Shown here: in pieces, positions 1 to 10,100 of the stretch
Layout: each line of letters starts with the position of its first letter
How positions within the stretch are numbered: the stretch's first letter is position 1
Origin: Lyngbya aestuarii BL J
Lineage (GTDB): Bacteria; Cyanobacteriota; Cyanobacteriia; Cyanobacteriales; Microcoleaceae
Length of the DNA stretch: 64,000 nt
Direction: 5' to 3'
Assembly (NCBI RefSeq): GCF_000478195.2
Contig: NZ_AUZM01000001.1
Location: forward strand, 62,001-126,000
Program-made: the position numbers and the translations under genes
The notes under the pieces: model-generated
Seen by the model: only the letters and a program-made list of their open reading frames with translations
What the model was told of the DNA's origin: nothing
Database searches by the model: none

Positions 1-1
1 G

Positions 2-943
2 CAATTTATTTATGAAGCGGTAGAAGTCTTTATCATTTGGGGTGCAATTGACTGGCGACCCAAACTCAGATTTTCTTTCCAACATTTGCAAGGTTTTTTA
101 AATTTTGGCTTGAATATCCTGGCTTTAAAGTTCCTAGCTTTTTGCAACAAACGCACGGATAATTTACTCATTGGTTACTTTTTAGGAGAGGTGGCTTTAG
201 GATATTATCTGATAGCTTTTCGGGTTTTAGAGGTGATGAGTCAACTCCTCGTCAGCACAACAAAGCAGGTCGCCTTACCCACGTTTTCTCGATTACAAAC
301 CGAACCTGAACGCTTCCGACAAGCATTTTATAAAGTTACCCTATTCACCAGTTTAATTGCTTTTCCCACCTTTTTAGGAATGATTATTTTCACCCGAGAA
401 TTGGTTTTTACACTATTTGGAGAGCAATGGCTACCTTCAGTTCCCATCATGCAAATTCTGGCTTTTGCGGGAATTCTAAATGCGATTTCTTACTTTAATG
501 GTTCTGTATTTATGGCGATGGGTAAACCTTCGTGGAAACTGCGATTAAGTTTGCTCAATGCGGTACTCAATCTAATCGCTTGTTTGTTGGCGGTACAATG
601 GGGAATTGTTGCAGTCGCTCTCGCTTATGTTGTGAGTAGCTATTTGGCTTTTCCGGTTAGTCAATGGACAATTGGCAAATTAATTCATGTTCCCGCAAGG
701 AAGTATTTACAGCAATTTATCAGTCCGATTATTTGTTCGGTTATTATGGTCGTAGGAATTTTAATTTATAAATATTTTCTAATCGATTTACTTGATGAAA
801 AGCTATTAATCCTAATCGGTACGGCAATCGGTATAATAATATATGGATTGTCTATTAAATTCTTATACCCTCCGATTTTTGAAGATTTACTTCAAATTTT
901 AGAAATGCTAAAATCTTCCAAAAAAAAGTTTTCAAATCGTTAA
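2..943 (+). CDS. polysaccharide/lipopolysaccharide flippase, MOP superfamily (5' truncated by window)
   Basis: The reading frame is open from the first bases of the window, so the N-terminus lies outside it; the TTG at 86 is not a real start. The visible part is highly hydrophobic, with alternating membrane helices and short polar loops. It includes the stretch N-x-R-T-D-N-L-L-I-G-Y, typical of Wzx/O-antigen flippases of the MOP superfamily (Polysacc_synt_3 type). These proteins move lipid-linked sugar units across the inner membrane. It is followed 43 bp later by another membrane protein and then by glycosyltransferases, which fits a surface-polysaccharide export role. The family call is fairly safe; the substrate cannot be inferred. 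Confidence 0.8.
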   Translation, partial: QFIYEAVEVFIIWGAIDWRPKLRFSFQHLQGFLNFGLNILALKFLAFCNKRTDNLLIGYFLGEVALGYYLIAFRVLEVMSQLLVSTTKQVALPTFSRLQTEPERFRQAFYKVTLFTSLIAFPTFLGMIIFTRELVFTLFGEQWLPSVPIMQILAFAGILNAISYFNGSVFMAMGKPSWKLRLSLLNAVLNLIACLLAVQWGIVAVALAYVVSSYLAFPVSQWTIGKLIHVPARKYLQQFISPIICSVIMVVGILIYKYFLIDLLDEKLLILIGTAIGIIIYGLSIKFLYPPIFEDLLQILEMLKSSKKKFSNR

Positions 944-986
944 GTATAAAATCATAGCTTGAATTTAATCCTAAAAATTACCGCTT

Positions 987-2606
987 ATGTCACAACTAAA
1001 TTTACCGTTCAAAATAGACTTCAGCTTCTCTAAAAACCAAGCTTTAATCGAAAATAGCATAATCGTTGCTTTTATTTTTTTCGGCTTGGTGGGTATCCTT
1101 CACCACGAAATTTGGCGGGATGAATTTCAAGCTTGGTTATTGGCTAGAGATAGTGCATCCCTAATGGAACTTTTTCACAATATGCGGTCTGAAGGACATC
1201 CGGGTTTATGGCATCTCTGTTTATATGGGTTAAGCCGAATCACCCAAAATCCTTTAATCATGCAGATTTTTCATTTATCTGTATCCGTTGTAATTGTTAG
1301 TTTAATTGTCAAATTTTCTCCTTTTTCTCCTTTACAGAAATTTTTACTCAGTTTTGGATATTACTTTTTTTATGAATATACAATTATCAGCAGAAACTAC
1401 AATTTAGGTGTTTTATTTATTATTCTATTTTGCGTCATCTATTCAAAATCAAAGGTTAAACCCATATTACTGGCGACGTTATTAGCACTGATGGCTAATG
1501 CCAATGCTTTTGCTTTCATTCTCAGTTTTGCATTCTCATTAACTTTAATTGACGAGTTTTATTTTAAGTTAAAAGCCAATCAACTCAACCGAAAAAAACT
1601 CTTAATTAGTTTCTTGATTTTAACTTCGGGTTGGGCGATTTCCTTTTTACAAATTATCCGCCCTTTAATTTCCCAAGAAAAAGTAATTCGTCCTATCCAA
1701 TCTTCGGCCGAACAGATTCAATCTAGCCCGAGTTTATTGCAAGAAATTGAGCGTTTGGGTACGGCTGTTACAGATATTTGGAGAAGTTATGTACCGATTC
1801 CCTTTCACCTCGACAATGAGTTTTGGAATACTAACATACTGGTTCACAATACAAATTTTCCCTCGGTTGCGGGTATACCATTGGGTGCAATTATTGCCGG
1901 ATTAGCTTCTTTAATTCTTCTAGCAATTAGTATCAAAATATTATATCAAAAACGGCTACTGCTGACAATTTATCTATTTGGAACGGGTAGTATTTTTGCG
2001 TTTAACTACCTAATTTTTCAAGGGGTTATGCGGCACAGAGGCCATCTGTTTATATTGTTAATAGCCTGTCTGTGGCTGCTTGAAAAAGAGTTATTGAATC
2101 GGCGAAAATTAACTTCAAAACAGCAAGCACCAAGTCAATTCAGAAGTCAATTTTTAACGGTAATTCTTTCGGTTCATTTACTCGGAGGTTTTCATGCTTA
2201 CACTGTAGATTTGTTTTATCCTTTTTCTGTCGGTCGAGAAACGGCTCAATATATTCAAGATAACAATCTCGACCAGTTAACCATAGTCGGTCAACGATAC
2301 AGACAAGCGGCCGTTTTATCCGGCTATCTCAAGCAACCCATTTATTATCCAGATCTGGGTGAATTTGGTAGTTTTTGGACGAGCGAAACTAAGATGGAAA
2401 AAATCAAAACAATAGAAGGATTCATTCGGGATAATCCCAATGAAACTTTACTGGTTTTAACTTATGAACTGGAATCAGATTCGGTTTTCCCGGACGACAT
2501 TAAAATTACTGAATTGAAGCGTTTTGTTGAACCAACCATAGAACCCTATGAAAATGTGTTCTACATCTACACCGCCAGAGAAATTGAAACCCCTTTAGAC
2601 AACTAA
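987..2606 (+). CDS. GT-C-like multi-pass membrane protein (glycosyltransferase family 39-like)
   Basis: 539 residues with about ten hydrophobic segments. After the first membrane helix there is a loop with W-R-D-E-F-Q-A-W. An acidic residue in this first extracytoplasmic loop is the catalytic hallmark of GT-C fold enzymes that use polyprenyl-phosphate sugars. A soluble C-terminal tail of roughly 120 residues follows. The gene sits between a flippase and two GT2 glycosyltransferases, so a role in adding sugar on the periplasmic face is likely. The family is recognised only by architecture and this motif, so the exact GT family is uncertain. The start ATG has no strong ribosome-binding site. 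Confidence 0.6.
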   Translation: MSQLNLPFKIDFSFSKNQALIENSIIVAFIFFGLVGILHHEIWRDEFQAWLLARDSASLMELFHNMRSEGHPGLWHLCLYGLSRITQNPLIMQIFHLSVSVVIVSLIVKFSPFSPLQKFLLSFGYYFFYEYTIISRNYNLGVLFIILFCVIYSKSKVKPILLATLLALMANANAFAFILSFAFSLTLIDEFYFKLKANQLNRKKLLISFLILTSGWAISFLQIIRPLISQEKVIRPIQSSAEQIQSSPSLLQEIERLGTAVTDIWRSYVPIPFHLDNEFWNTNILVHNTNFPSVAGIPLGAIIAGLASLILLAISIKILYQKRLLLTIYLFGTGSIFAFNYLIFQGVMRHRGHLFILLIACLWLLEKELLNRRKLTSKQQAPSQFRSQFLTVILSVHLLGGFHAYTVDLFYPFSVGRETAQYIQDNNLDQLTIVGQRYRQAAVLSGYLKQPIYYPDLGEFGSFWTSETKMEKIKTIEGFIRDNPNETLLVLTYELESDSVFPDDIKITELKRFVEPTIEPYENVFYIYTAREIETPLDN

Positions 2607-2634
2607 AATCCAGAACAAAAAAACTCAGGTAAAA

Positions 2635-3563
2635 ATGATGAATCAGCCTTTTTTCTCCATTGTTATTCCGACCTATAACCGCCCGGATAGACTGAAAAAT
2701 TGTCTTCAATCTATCAGCAACCTCGACTATCCCCGCGATCGCTTTGAAGTGATTATTATTGATGATGGAAGTTCGATGTCTTTAGAACCCATTGTCACTC
2801 CTTTTCATCAACAAATTGAGATCACTTTCATCACTCAAGCCAATGCAGGGCCGGCTTCTGCACGCAATACGGGGGCGGCTAAAGCCCGAGGAAAATTCAT
2901 TGTTTTTACCGATGATGACTGTCAACCGAAACCCAATTGGTTAAACAGTTTAGAAACTCAATTTACCCGGACTCCCAAAAGCTTATTAGGAGGCAAAACC
3001 CTCAACAGATCGGAACGGATAATTTGTATTCAACCGCCAGTCAATTACTGATAGATTATCTGTACGAATATTACAACGCTGACCGCGAACAAGCCAGCTT
3101 TTTTGCGTCTAATAACTTTGCCCTTTCTACAGATAGTTTTCATCAAGTCGGGCGGTTTGATACAACATTCCCCCTCGCTGCCGGGGAAGATCGGGAATTT
3201 TGCGATCGCTGGTTGTATCAAGGTTATTCAATGGCAGCCGTCCCCGATGCCGAAATTTATCATGCTCACAATTTAACATTAAAAAGCTTTTGGCGACAAC
3301 ATTTTAACTACGGTCGAGGGGCTTTTCACTTTCATCAATTACGGGCTAAAAGAGGGGTGGGAGAAATCAAAGTTGAACCCTTATCCTTCTACTTTAAATT
3401 GCTGAGTTATCCCTTTTTCCAACCCGGACATCATCAACCGAGATTAATCCTTTCTATGCTGTTTTTTGTCTCCCAAGTTGCCAATGTTTTGGGTTTTTTC
3501 TGGGAACGCATAAATTCCAAATCAAAAGTTCATCCTTCTCCGCTTCCCGTTGAAAACAATTGA
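2635..3563 (+). pseudogene. GT2 family glycosyltransferase, broken by a frameshift
   Basis: The first part (2635 to about 3005) encodes the classic GT2 N-terminus: F-S-I-V-I-P-T-Y-N-R-P, then D-D-G-S, then the D-D-D-C variant of the DxD metal/nucleotide-sugar site. The normal downstream part (L-Y-S-T-A-S-Q-L-L, then A-G-E-D-R-E-F-C-D-R-W, the acidic C-terminal GT2 motif) continues in a different frame. The shift lies around 3003-3020, where one missing base would restore a continuous product of about 309 residues. As it stands, translation ends at 3051 with a short nonsense tail. It is either a pseudogene or a one-base sequence error. Context: surface polysaccharide cluster. Confidence 0.8.
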
Positions 3564-3705
3564 TTTTGTCTGAACAGAGTTCAAATCTCTTTGCATTGAA
3601 AGTTTTTTGGTGATAAAATAAAAGGGTTATAAAATCAAGGTAAATCATACAAAGCCAATCCATTAAAACTATGCGCTTAACAACGAATTTATGGGAGGTA
3701 AAGTT

Positions 3706-4584
3706 ATGAGTCATCCCCCAATCAGTATTATTATTCCAACCCATAATCGACCTCATTTATTACCGAGAGCGGTTCAGAGTGCGCTGAATCAAACCTACCA
3801 AAATTTAGAAGTGATTGTGGTCGATGATGCTTCACAAGAACGTGCATATCTCCCAGACGATCCCAGATTGCGAGTTATTTTTTTAGAAAAGAACGTGGGC
3901 GGAGCGGGGGCGCGAAATGTGGGAACTAAAGCCGCTTTAGGACGCTGGGTGACTTACTTAGATGACGATGATTATTTACTACCTAACATGGTAGAAATTT
4001 CTCTGTCAATATTGGAAAAAACAACCGCCAATCCCCCTGTTGCAGTCATTTCAGGACTTCAAAAAGTAGATGAGACGGGTAAAGCGATCGCCACGCGCAT
4101 TCCCCCCGCTCTTTCTCCGAAAGGAAGCCATTTCTTTTTAGAAACCCCAGAACCCGGGCGTTCTTTTCACACCAAACAAACCCTAGTTGTGGAGCGGGAT
4201 CTGGTATTGAAAATTGGGGGATGGGATGAAACCTTTCGCTCCCGTGTTCATTCGGAATTCTTTTTACGACTAAATCCCCAATGTACTCTAATAGGTTTAC
4301 CGAGCGTAACTTATCATCTCCTCTCTCATAGCACAGAGCGAGTCTCAGGCAATCAACAGCTACGACAAGAAAGCTTTTATCGTTTGATTAAAAAACATCA
4401 GGATGTCTTTAGAAAGCATCCTAAAATGTTTGCTGAGTTTGTCTACAAACACGCCGTCACCTCCTCTGAAATGGGGCAGAATAAAGCCGCTTTTACTCAT
4501 TACCTCTGGGCTTTGAAACTTCATCCCGCTCACACCTTTTTTATGAGCGCTTGGTCTGCTTTTTCTCAACTATCAAGAAGGTAG
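3706..4584 (+). CDS. GT2 family glycosyltransferase
   Basis: About 292 residues. Starts with I-S-I-I-I-P-T-H-N-R-P and has the V-V-D-D-A-S and L-D-D-D-D motifs of inverting GT2 enzymes, which use nucleotide-diphosphate sugars. I choose ATG 3706 rather than the upstream in-frame ATG 3691, because a strong GGGAGG ribosome-binding site at 3693-3698 sits between them. The C-terminal third, after the G-G-W-D-E-T-F acceptor-site motif, is soluble and rich in His/Lys. It follows the broken GT2 gene and precedes the GMC oxidoreductase, all on the plus strand. The sugar added is unknown. Confidence 0.85.
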   Translation: MSHPPISIIIPTHNRPHLLPRAVQSALNQTYQNLEVIVVDDASQERAYLPDDPRLRVIFLEKNVGGAGARNVGTKAALGRWVTYLDDDDYLLPNMVEISLSILEKTTANPPVAVISGLQKVDETGKAIATRIPPALSPKGSHFFLETPEPGRSFHTKQTLVVERDLVLKIGGWDETFRSRVHSEFFLRLNPQCTLIGLPSVTYHLLSHSTERVSGNQQLRQESFYRLIKKHQDVFRKHPKMFAEFVYKHAVTSSEMGQNKAAFTHYLWALKLHPAHTFFMSAWSAFSQLSRR

Positions 4585-4661
4585 AAGGGCTATTTTTAAC
4601 GGCTTCAACTTCTTCTTAATTATCTTTTGTCCAAGTCAACAATATTTATATAGGAGCTTAC

Positions 4662-6263
4662 ATGATTCGCGACATTTTAGAAATTGATGAGCAAACGACA
4701 TTAAAAGGTCAAGTAATTGTTCTTGGCTCCGGCATTGCGGGGGCTGAAGTGTCAACCCATCTCGCCCGTCATGGCCGGGATGTAATATTACTCGAAAGTG
4801 GACGCGATCGCTTTGATCCCGAGATTCAAGCCTTAAACGATGTAATCTTTCTGGGGAAACGCCACCGCGAGTTAAATCCGAATACATATTATCATCGATA
4901 CTTACCTCCTGAGCTACGGGGAGTCAGTCGGGTACGTCAGTTTGGGGGAACCAGTAACGTCTGGACCGGGAAATGGAAATATCTACAGCCTTCTGACTTC
5001 GACGGAAGAGATTGGATACCCAACAGTGATTGGCCGATAGACTTTACCGATCTCCTAGAACATTATCGTTCTGCTGCCAAAGATTATGGATTTGGTGATT
5101 TAGAAGCCGAAGCGGTACGCCCTGAAATCTTGGAACTTCGAGCCAAAATTGCGGCCTATGGCTTGAAAATGAGCAGTTTTTATTGGGAGAAAACCCCCAC
5201 CCGCACAGCAATCCGTTTTGGGGAAGAAATGCGTCGATCGCCGAATCTACAAGTGATTCAAGGTGCGACAGCAACGGAGTTAAAACTCGATCCTTCAGGC
5301 CAGCGAGTGACTGCGGTGGTTTGTCGCTCTCTCGAAGGTCGAGAAATCTTGGTTGAGGGTGATACCATTGTTCTGGCGACTGGGGCGTTTGAAGCAGCAC
5401 GTCTGTTATTGGCATCTGACCGTCAAATCCCCAATGGTATCGGTAATGCTCATGATCTTGTGGGTCGTTTCTACACCGATCACCCGAAACATCATACTGG
5501 CTTCCTCTTGCCTGGTCATCTAACTCGACAATATGCCCCTGAGTTGCAATATGCCCCTAAACCTCGGTTTTGTATCTGTTTTGCTTTAGATGATGAGACT
5601 CAGCGTCAACACAAGCTTCTCGAACACGTTTTATATATTAAGCCAATCTATGAAAAACTAACAGACCGACTCAAACGAATCATTCAACGTCGGCCGATTT
5701 GCAAGGATAATAACGGAGTGGTGGCTGCATATCAAGTCAAGTTTGTGACGGAGCAACTTCCCCAAAAAGATAGCCGTCTTAAGCTCGGTACTGAACTGGA
5801 TGCCCTTGGTCAACGAAAATTAGAGGTTGACTGGTGCTTTACTGAGCATGATCATCGTTCCATGAAGAAAACCTTGGAATTGTTGACCCAACGTTTTGCT
5901 GAGGTTGGTATTGGCACCTTTGAGTTTGGGGATGATTCGCCCTGTATCGATAATATGACCGACGCCGCCCACCAAATGGGAACAACGCGCATGGGTAGCT
6001 GTCCTGAAGAGGGAGTGGTTGATGTTAATTGTCGGGTGTTTGGCACGGATAATCTGTATGTCGCGAGTTCTGCCGTCTTCCCAACGGGGCCTTCCTATTC
6101 ACCTACTTTTACTATTTTAGCTCTCGCCCGTCGTCTTGGTCAACATTTGCTTGAGATAACAAAGTCTCATTCCCCGAGCAAGCATAAGACTGAAGTAGCT
6201 TCAGCCAGTGACTTCCCGACAACTTTAGTCAATACCGCAAGCCAACAAAGCGACCATCTCTAA
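4662..6263 (+). CDS. GMC-family FAD-dependent oxidoreductase
   Basis: 533 residues. The N-terminus has a Rossmann dinucleotide site G-S-G-I-A-G (residues 22-27) with the acidic E-S-G-R end of beta-2, for FAD binding. G-G-T-S-N-V-W-T-G follows, as in glucose/choline oxidase relatives. The C-terminal GMC_oxred_C region has H-Q-M-G-T-T-R-M-G and P-T-G-P-S-Y-S-P-T-F-T. The family oxidises alcohols or sugars; here a sugar or glycan precursor substrate is inferred from the glycosyltransferase neighbours. A GGAG ribosome-binding site precedes ATG 4662. The last 40 residues are polar and probably disordered. Confidence 0.85.
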   Translation: MIRDILEIDEQTTLKGQVIVLGSGIAGAEVSTHLARHGRDVILLESGRDRFDPEIQALNDVIFLGKRHRELNPNTYYHRYLPPELRGVSRVRQFGGTSNVWTGKWKYLQPSDFDGRDWIPNSDWPIDFTDLLEHYRSAAKDYGFGDLEAEAVRPEILELRAKIAAYGLKMSSFYWEKTPTRTAIRFGEEMRRSPNLQVIQGATATELKLDPSGQRVTAVVCRSLEGREILVEGDTIVLATGAFEAARLLLASDRQIPNGIGNAHDLVGRFYTDHPKHHTGFLLPGHLTRQYAPELQYAPKPRFCICFALDDETQRQHKLLEHVLYIKPIYEKLTDRLKRIIQRRPICKDNNGVVAAYQVKFVTEQLPQKDSRLKLGTELDALGQRKLEVDWCFTEHDHRSMKKTLELLTQRFAEVGIGTFEFGDDSPCIDNMTDAAHQMGTTRMGSCPEEGVVDVNCRVFGTDNLYVASSAVFPTGPSYSPTFTILALARRLGQHLLEITKSHSPSKHKTEVASASDFPTTLVNTASQQSDHL

Positions 6264-6293
6264 TCAGTTTGATCTCTAAAAAGGTATGGATTT

Positions 6294-7061
6294 ATGAGAG
6301 TTGAAAGTTTAAAAGTTCAAGTCCAAAATATTTTTAGTTCTCCCAAGCCCAAGATTATTTTTATGCACGTTCCTAAAACAGGAGGGACATCAGTTGATCG
6401 CTCTCTGAGAATGGTTTATGGAAAAAAAAATAGTTACCAAGTTCACCCCATACTAACCAGTAATGCGGTTAAAGCTGTGACTCAAAACGGGAAAATTCAC
6501 GGTAAAATTGATAAATTTCAACTCCGAGAATCCCTTTTGATTTACGAGATGGCTAAAGGAACAAAATATATTTCCGGTCATTTTCATTTTAACGAAGATA
6601 TTTGGGAAGCTTATCGCGATCAATATGCTTGGATTACTATTTTAAGAAATCCGGTAAAACGATAGATCTCTCAGTATTTTTATGATGCGTACAAACCGGA
6701 AGATCACGCCCGGGTTAGCGAGAGTTTAGAGGATTTTATTGACACCGAAAGGGGAAAGTTTAGAGGACAAAATTATATTAACTACTTTGGCAATTTTTCC
6801 CGAGACGATAGCACTGATTTGTCAACAAGATTAGAGGCGGCTAAAGAAAACTTATCAAAATTATCTTTGATTTCTTTTTTAGATGATTTAGATCGGTTCA
6901 GAAATGATTTACAAGATAAATTCAATTTAACTGTTAAGATTCCGCACATGAATAAAAATCCAGTTTCCCAACCTGAAATTGAAGCGTCAGTCATCAAAAA
7001 AATAGAAAACATTTGTGAATATGATTTAAAACTTTATGATTATGCCAAAGAAAATTTTTGA
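6294..7061 (+). pseudogene. sulfotransferase family protein with in-frame amber stop
   Basis: The N-terminal part has the 5'-phosphosulfate-binding loop P-K-T-G-G-T-S of PAPS-dependent sulfotransferases. L-R-N-P-V-K-R, the 3'-phosphate-binding strand, comes near residue 120. Directly after that arginine is a TAG (6663-6665). The same frame then continues without interruption through I-S-Q-Y-F-Y-D-A-Y to the TGA at 7061, as expected of an intact enzyme of about 255 residues. A single substitution therefore splits the gene. It sits at the end of the polysaccharide cluster, so it probably once sulfated the exported glycan. Sequencing error or readthrough cannot be excluded. Confidence 0.8.
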
Positions 7062-7082
7062 TGATTATTTTGACCTCAACGC

Positions 7083-7193
7083 TTAGTCACTGATTAACCG
7101 GATTTCATATAACCAATCTCTGGGATAAAGTTGCTTAAATAAAATTTCCCCCTGGTGATAACAATCTTTAATTCGAGTTCTGGTGTCTAAATC
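7083..7193 (-). pseudogene. coding-like in-frame tail beyond the stop of the CHAT-STAND-WD40 gene
   Basis: Reading on past the TAA at 7194-7196 in the same frame gives 36 further codons before a TAA at 7083-7085. They read as well-composed protein with Q-L-Y-P-R-D-W-L-Y-E-I-R-L-I. The upstream protein already ends in the form usual for cyanobacterial WD40-STAND proteins (S-E-S-D-R-S-I-C-D), so this is either the 3' remnant of another minus-strand gene or a former extension. No start codon or ribosome-binding site of its own is seen. Confidence 0.35.
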
Positions 7194-10100
7194 TTAATCG
7201 GTTGTCAAATTAAAAGCATCACAAATAGAGCGATCGCTTTCACTCATCTGAGGATAATGTTGCAAATAATTTTGTACCCAAGTACATCCTTGATGTAACA
7301 GTTGATCTTGATCCAAAACTTGGGGGATATTCCACAGAATCACACTTTGATCTTCACTGGCGGTCGCCAACGTTTGACCATCAGGACTAAACGCCACTTT
7401 CCGAACCGGGCCATTGTGACCGTTGAGAGTGGAAAGCAAGACCCCTTGATTGTCCCAAAGTTTCACGGTTCCATCTTGACTCGCGGACGCTAGGGTTTGA
7501 CCATCGGGACTAAACGCGATACCCAAAACTTCACCATCGTGGCTATTCAAGGTGTGAATTAGCATCGGGGGTTGATTGGCCTGCAATGTCCAAAGTTTAA
7601 CCGTGTGGTCTTCACTCCCTGTTGCTAACATTTGACCATCGGGACTAAACGCCACAGTCTTCATTCCCCCTTGATGGGCCTCCAACGTGGCTAACAAAAC
7701 ACCGTTAACATCCCAAAGTTTAACGATTCCCCCCCGACTTGAGGCTGCTATCGTTTGACCATCGGGACTCAAAACGACATCCCAAACCTCTGTGTCAAAA
7801 CCGTTGAGAGTTTTTAAGACAATCGGGGGATTCTTTGGGGACAGTTTCCACAATTTCACCGTTTTATCGGAACTCGCGGAAACCATCATTTGACTATCGG
7901 GACTGAAGGCAACCGCGTAAACCAAGTCTTGATGGTCTGTTAAAGTCGTGCGTAGCGTTCCGTCAGCATTCCAGAGTTTAATCGTTCTATCCCAACTCGC
8001 CGAAGCCAGGGTTTGACCATCGGGACTCAATGCGACCCCACTCACCTCAGCAGTATGACCTTTCAAGGTTGAACGTAAGCTGCCGTCTGGGTTCCAGAGT
8101 TTCACTGTTTTGTCACGACTGGCGGTGGCAATTGTCCGGCTATCCTGACTCCAGGTAACGCCCCAAACCTCATCATCAGAAACGTTCCACCGCGTTAGCA
8201 GGCTGTTGTGAAGTCTCCAGAGTCTCACGGTTTTGTCGCCACTGGCCGAAACCAGAGTGTGACCATCGGGACTAAACGCTACTTTCCAAACTTCATTGTC
8301 ATGCCCTATCAGGGTTTTTTGCAAGCTGCCGTCGCGGTTCCAGAGTTTAATCGTTTGGTCGCCACTGGTTGAAGCTAAGGTCTGACCATCGGGACTGAAC
8401 GCCACGGCATACACTTGATCATTATGCCCTATCAGGGTATTTTGCAAGCTGCCATCGCGGTTCCAGAGTTTGACAGTACCATCAAAACTCGCGGAGGCAA
8501 TAGTTTGACCGTCGGGGCTGAAGGCAACTCCACAGACTCCCGCCCGATGGCTGTTGAGAGTCGTTTGTAAAATTGGGTTTTTGAGTGTCTTAATCGTCCA
8601 AAGTTTGAGGCTGTTATCTTCACTGGCGGATGCTAAAGTTTGACCATCGGGACTGAAAGCAACCCCTCGAACGGGGCCTTGATGACCTTTTAAAACACTA
8701 ATTAAGCTGCCGTCAATATTCCACAATTTAACGGTTTTGTCTCGACTGGCTGAAGCAATAATTTGACCATCGGGGCTAAAAGCAACCGCATAAACTTCTG
8801 CATCATGGGCGTTTATTGTGGTTCGTAAACTGCCATCAATATTCCACAATTTAACGGTTTTGTCTCGACTGGCTGAAGCAATAGTTTGACCATCGGGGCT
8901 AAAAGCAACCGCATAAACTTCGAGTTGATGATCTTTTAAAGTGGTGTGTAAACTCCCGTCAATATTCCACAAATTCACCGTTTTATCGGAACTCGCTGAC
9001 GTAATAGTTTGACCATCTGGACTGATGGCAACTTGCCAAACCCAATCTTGATGTCCGACTAAACGGTTAGATTCTACTACACCATAAAGGGATTGATTTA
9101 GAACTTGTTTTACTCTATTTTTTAGAGTGGGATTTTTTCCCGTGACTTGTTGTAATTTTTGCTGGGCGCGTAGGGCTTCAACTAACGCATCTAACTGATG
9201 ATTTGAAGTAAATAAGGATTGAGAATATTGAGTAATTGCTCTGATTTCATTCGTCAGTGAATTTTGCCATTGTCCGACTGCAACTGTTGCTAAACTCACC
9301 GCTAAAAACAAACCTCCACTCAGTCCAGAAAGGGTGAATTGTCGGCGTCGCTTTTTTTGCTGAGTTTCCGTATTCCGCAAAGCGATACTTTTTTCAATAA
9401 AATATTGATCGCTTGAACTTAATTCTTGAGGACGTTGCTGTTGCCAATGTTCAGCCTCGGCTAGTAGTCTTCCCCGTAACAAAGCACCTGCATCATAATC
9501 GCTTTTTTCCCATTGATGAAATAAGGTGCGTAACTGTTCTTGCCAGGAGCGAAAGTCTCCATCCAATTTTATCCATTGTTCCAGTCGTTTCCAATTTTTA
9601 ATCAGCGCTTCGTGAACAATTTCGATAGTTTCTTCTGCGGTAATTTCATTGCGGTTTGTTACTACTAAACGGGCAGAAGCGAGATGAGTAACAATATCCC
9701 AGTTTTCGGGATTAATTTCATCACCCGTAGCAATTCGACGACTAAAATCGGTTCCTTCTCCGGGTTGAACTAACTGTAAAAAGACTCGTTGTGTTCTGAG
9801 TTTATCGCTGAAATTGAGTTGATTATAGACTTCTTCTGCGTGTCGAGCGAGGGCTTTTTCTACGCCTCCAATTTCTTCATAGGCTTGATGGGTTAGCCAG
9901 CCTTGTTGTTGCTTCGGCCACAGTTCTGTTAAAGCAAATTCTAATAAGGGTAAACGTCCGGGTTCTAAGGTTGCTGCAATTAGTTTTTCGGTGAGTCCTG
10001 TTTCGAGTTTAACCTGCATTTTATCAGCAGGCTTTTCGATAACGGTTTGTAATTCTTCCCGACTCATTGGGCCGAGGTTATAAACTGAACCTTGCAAAGC

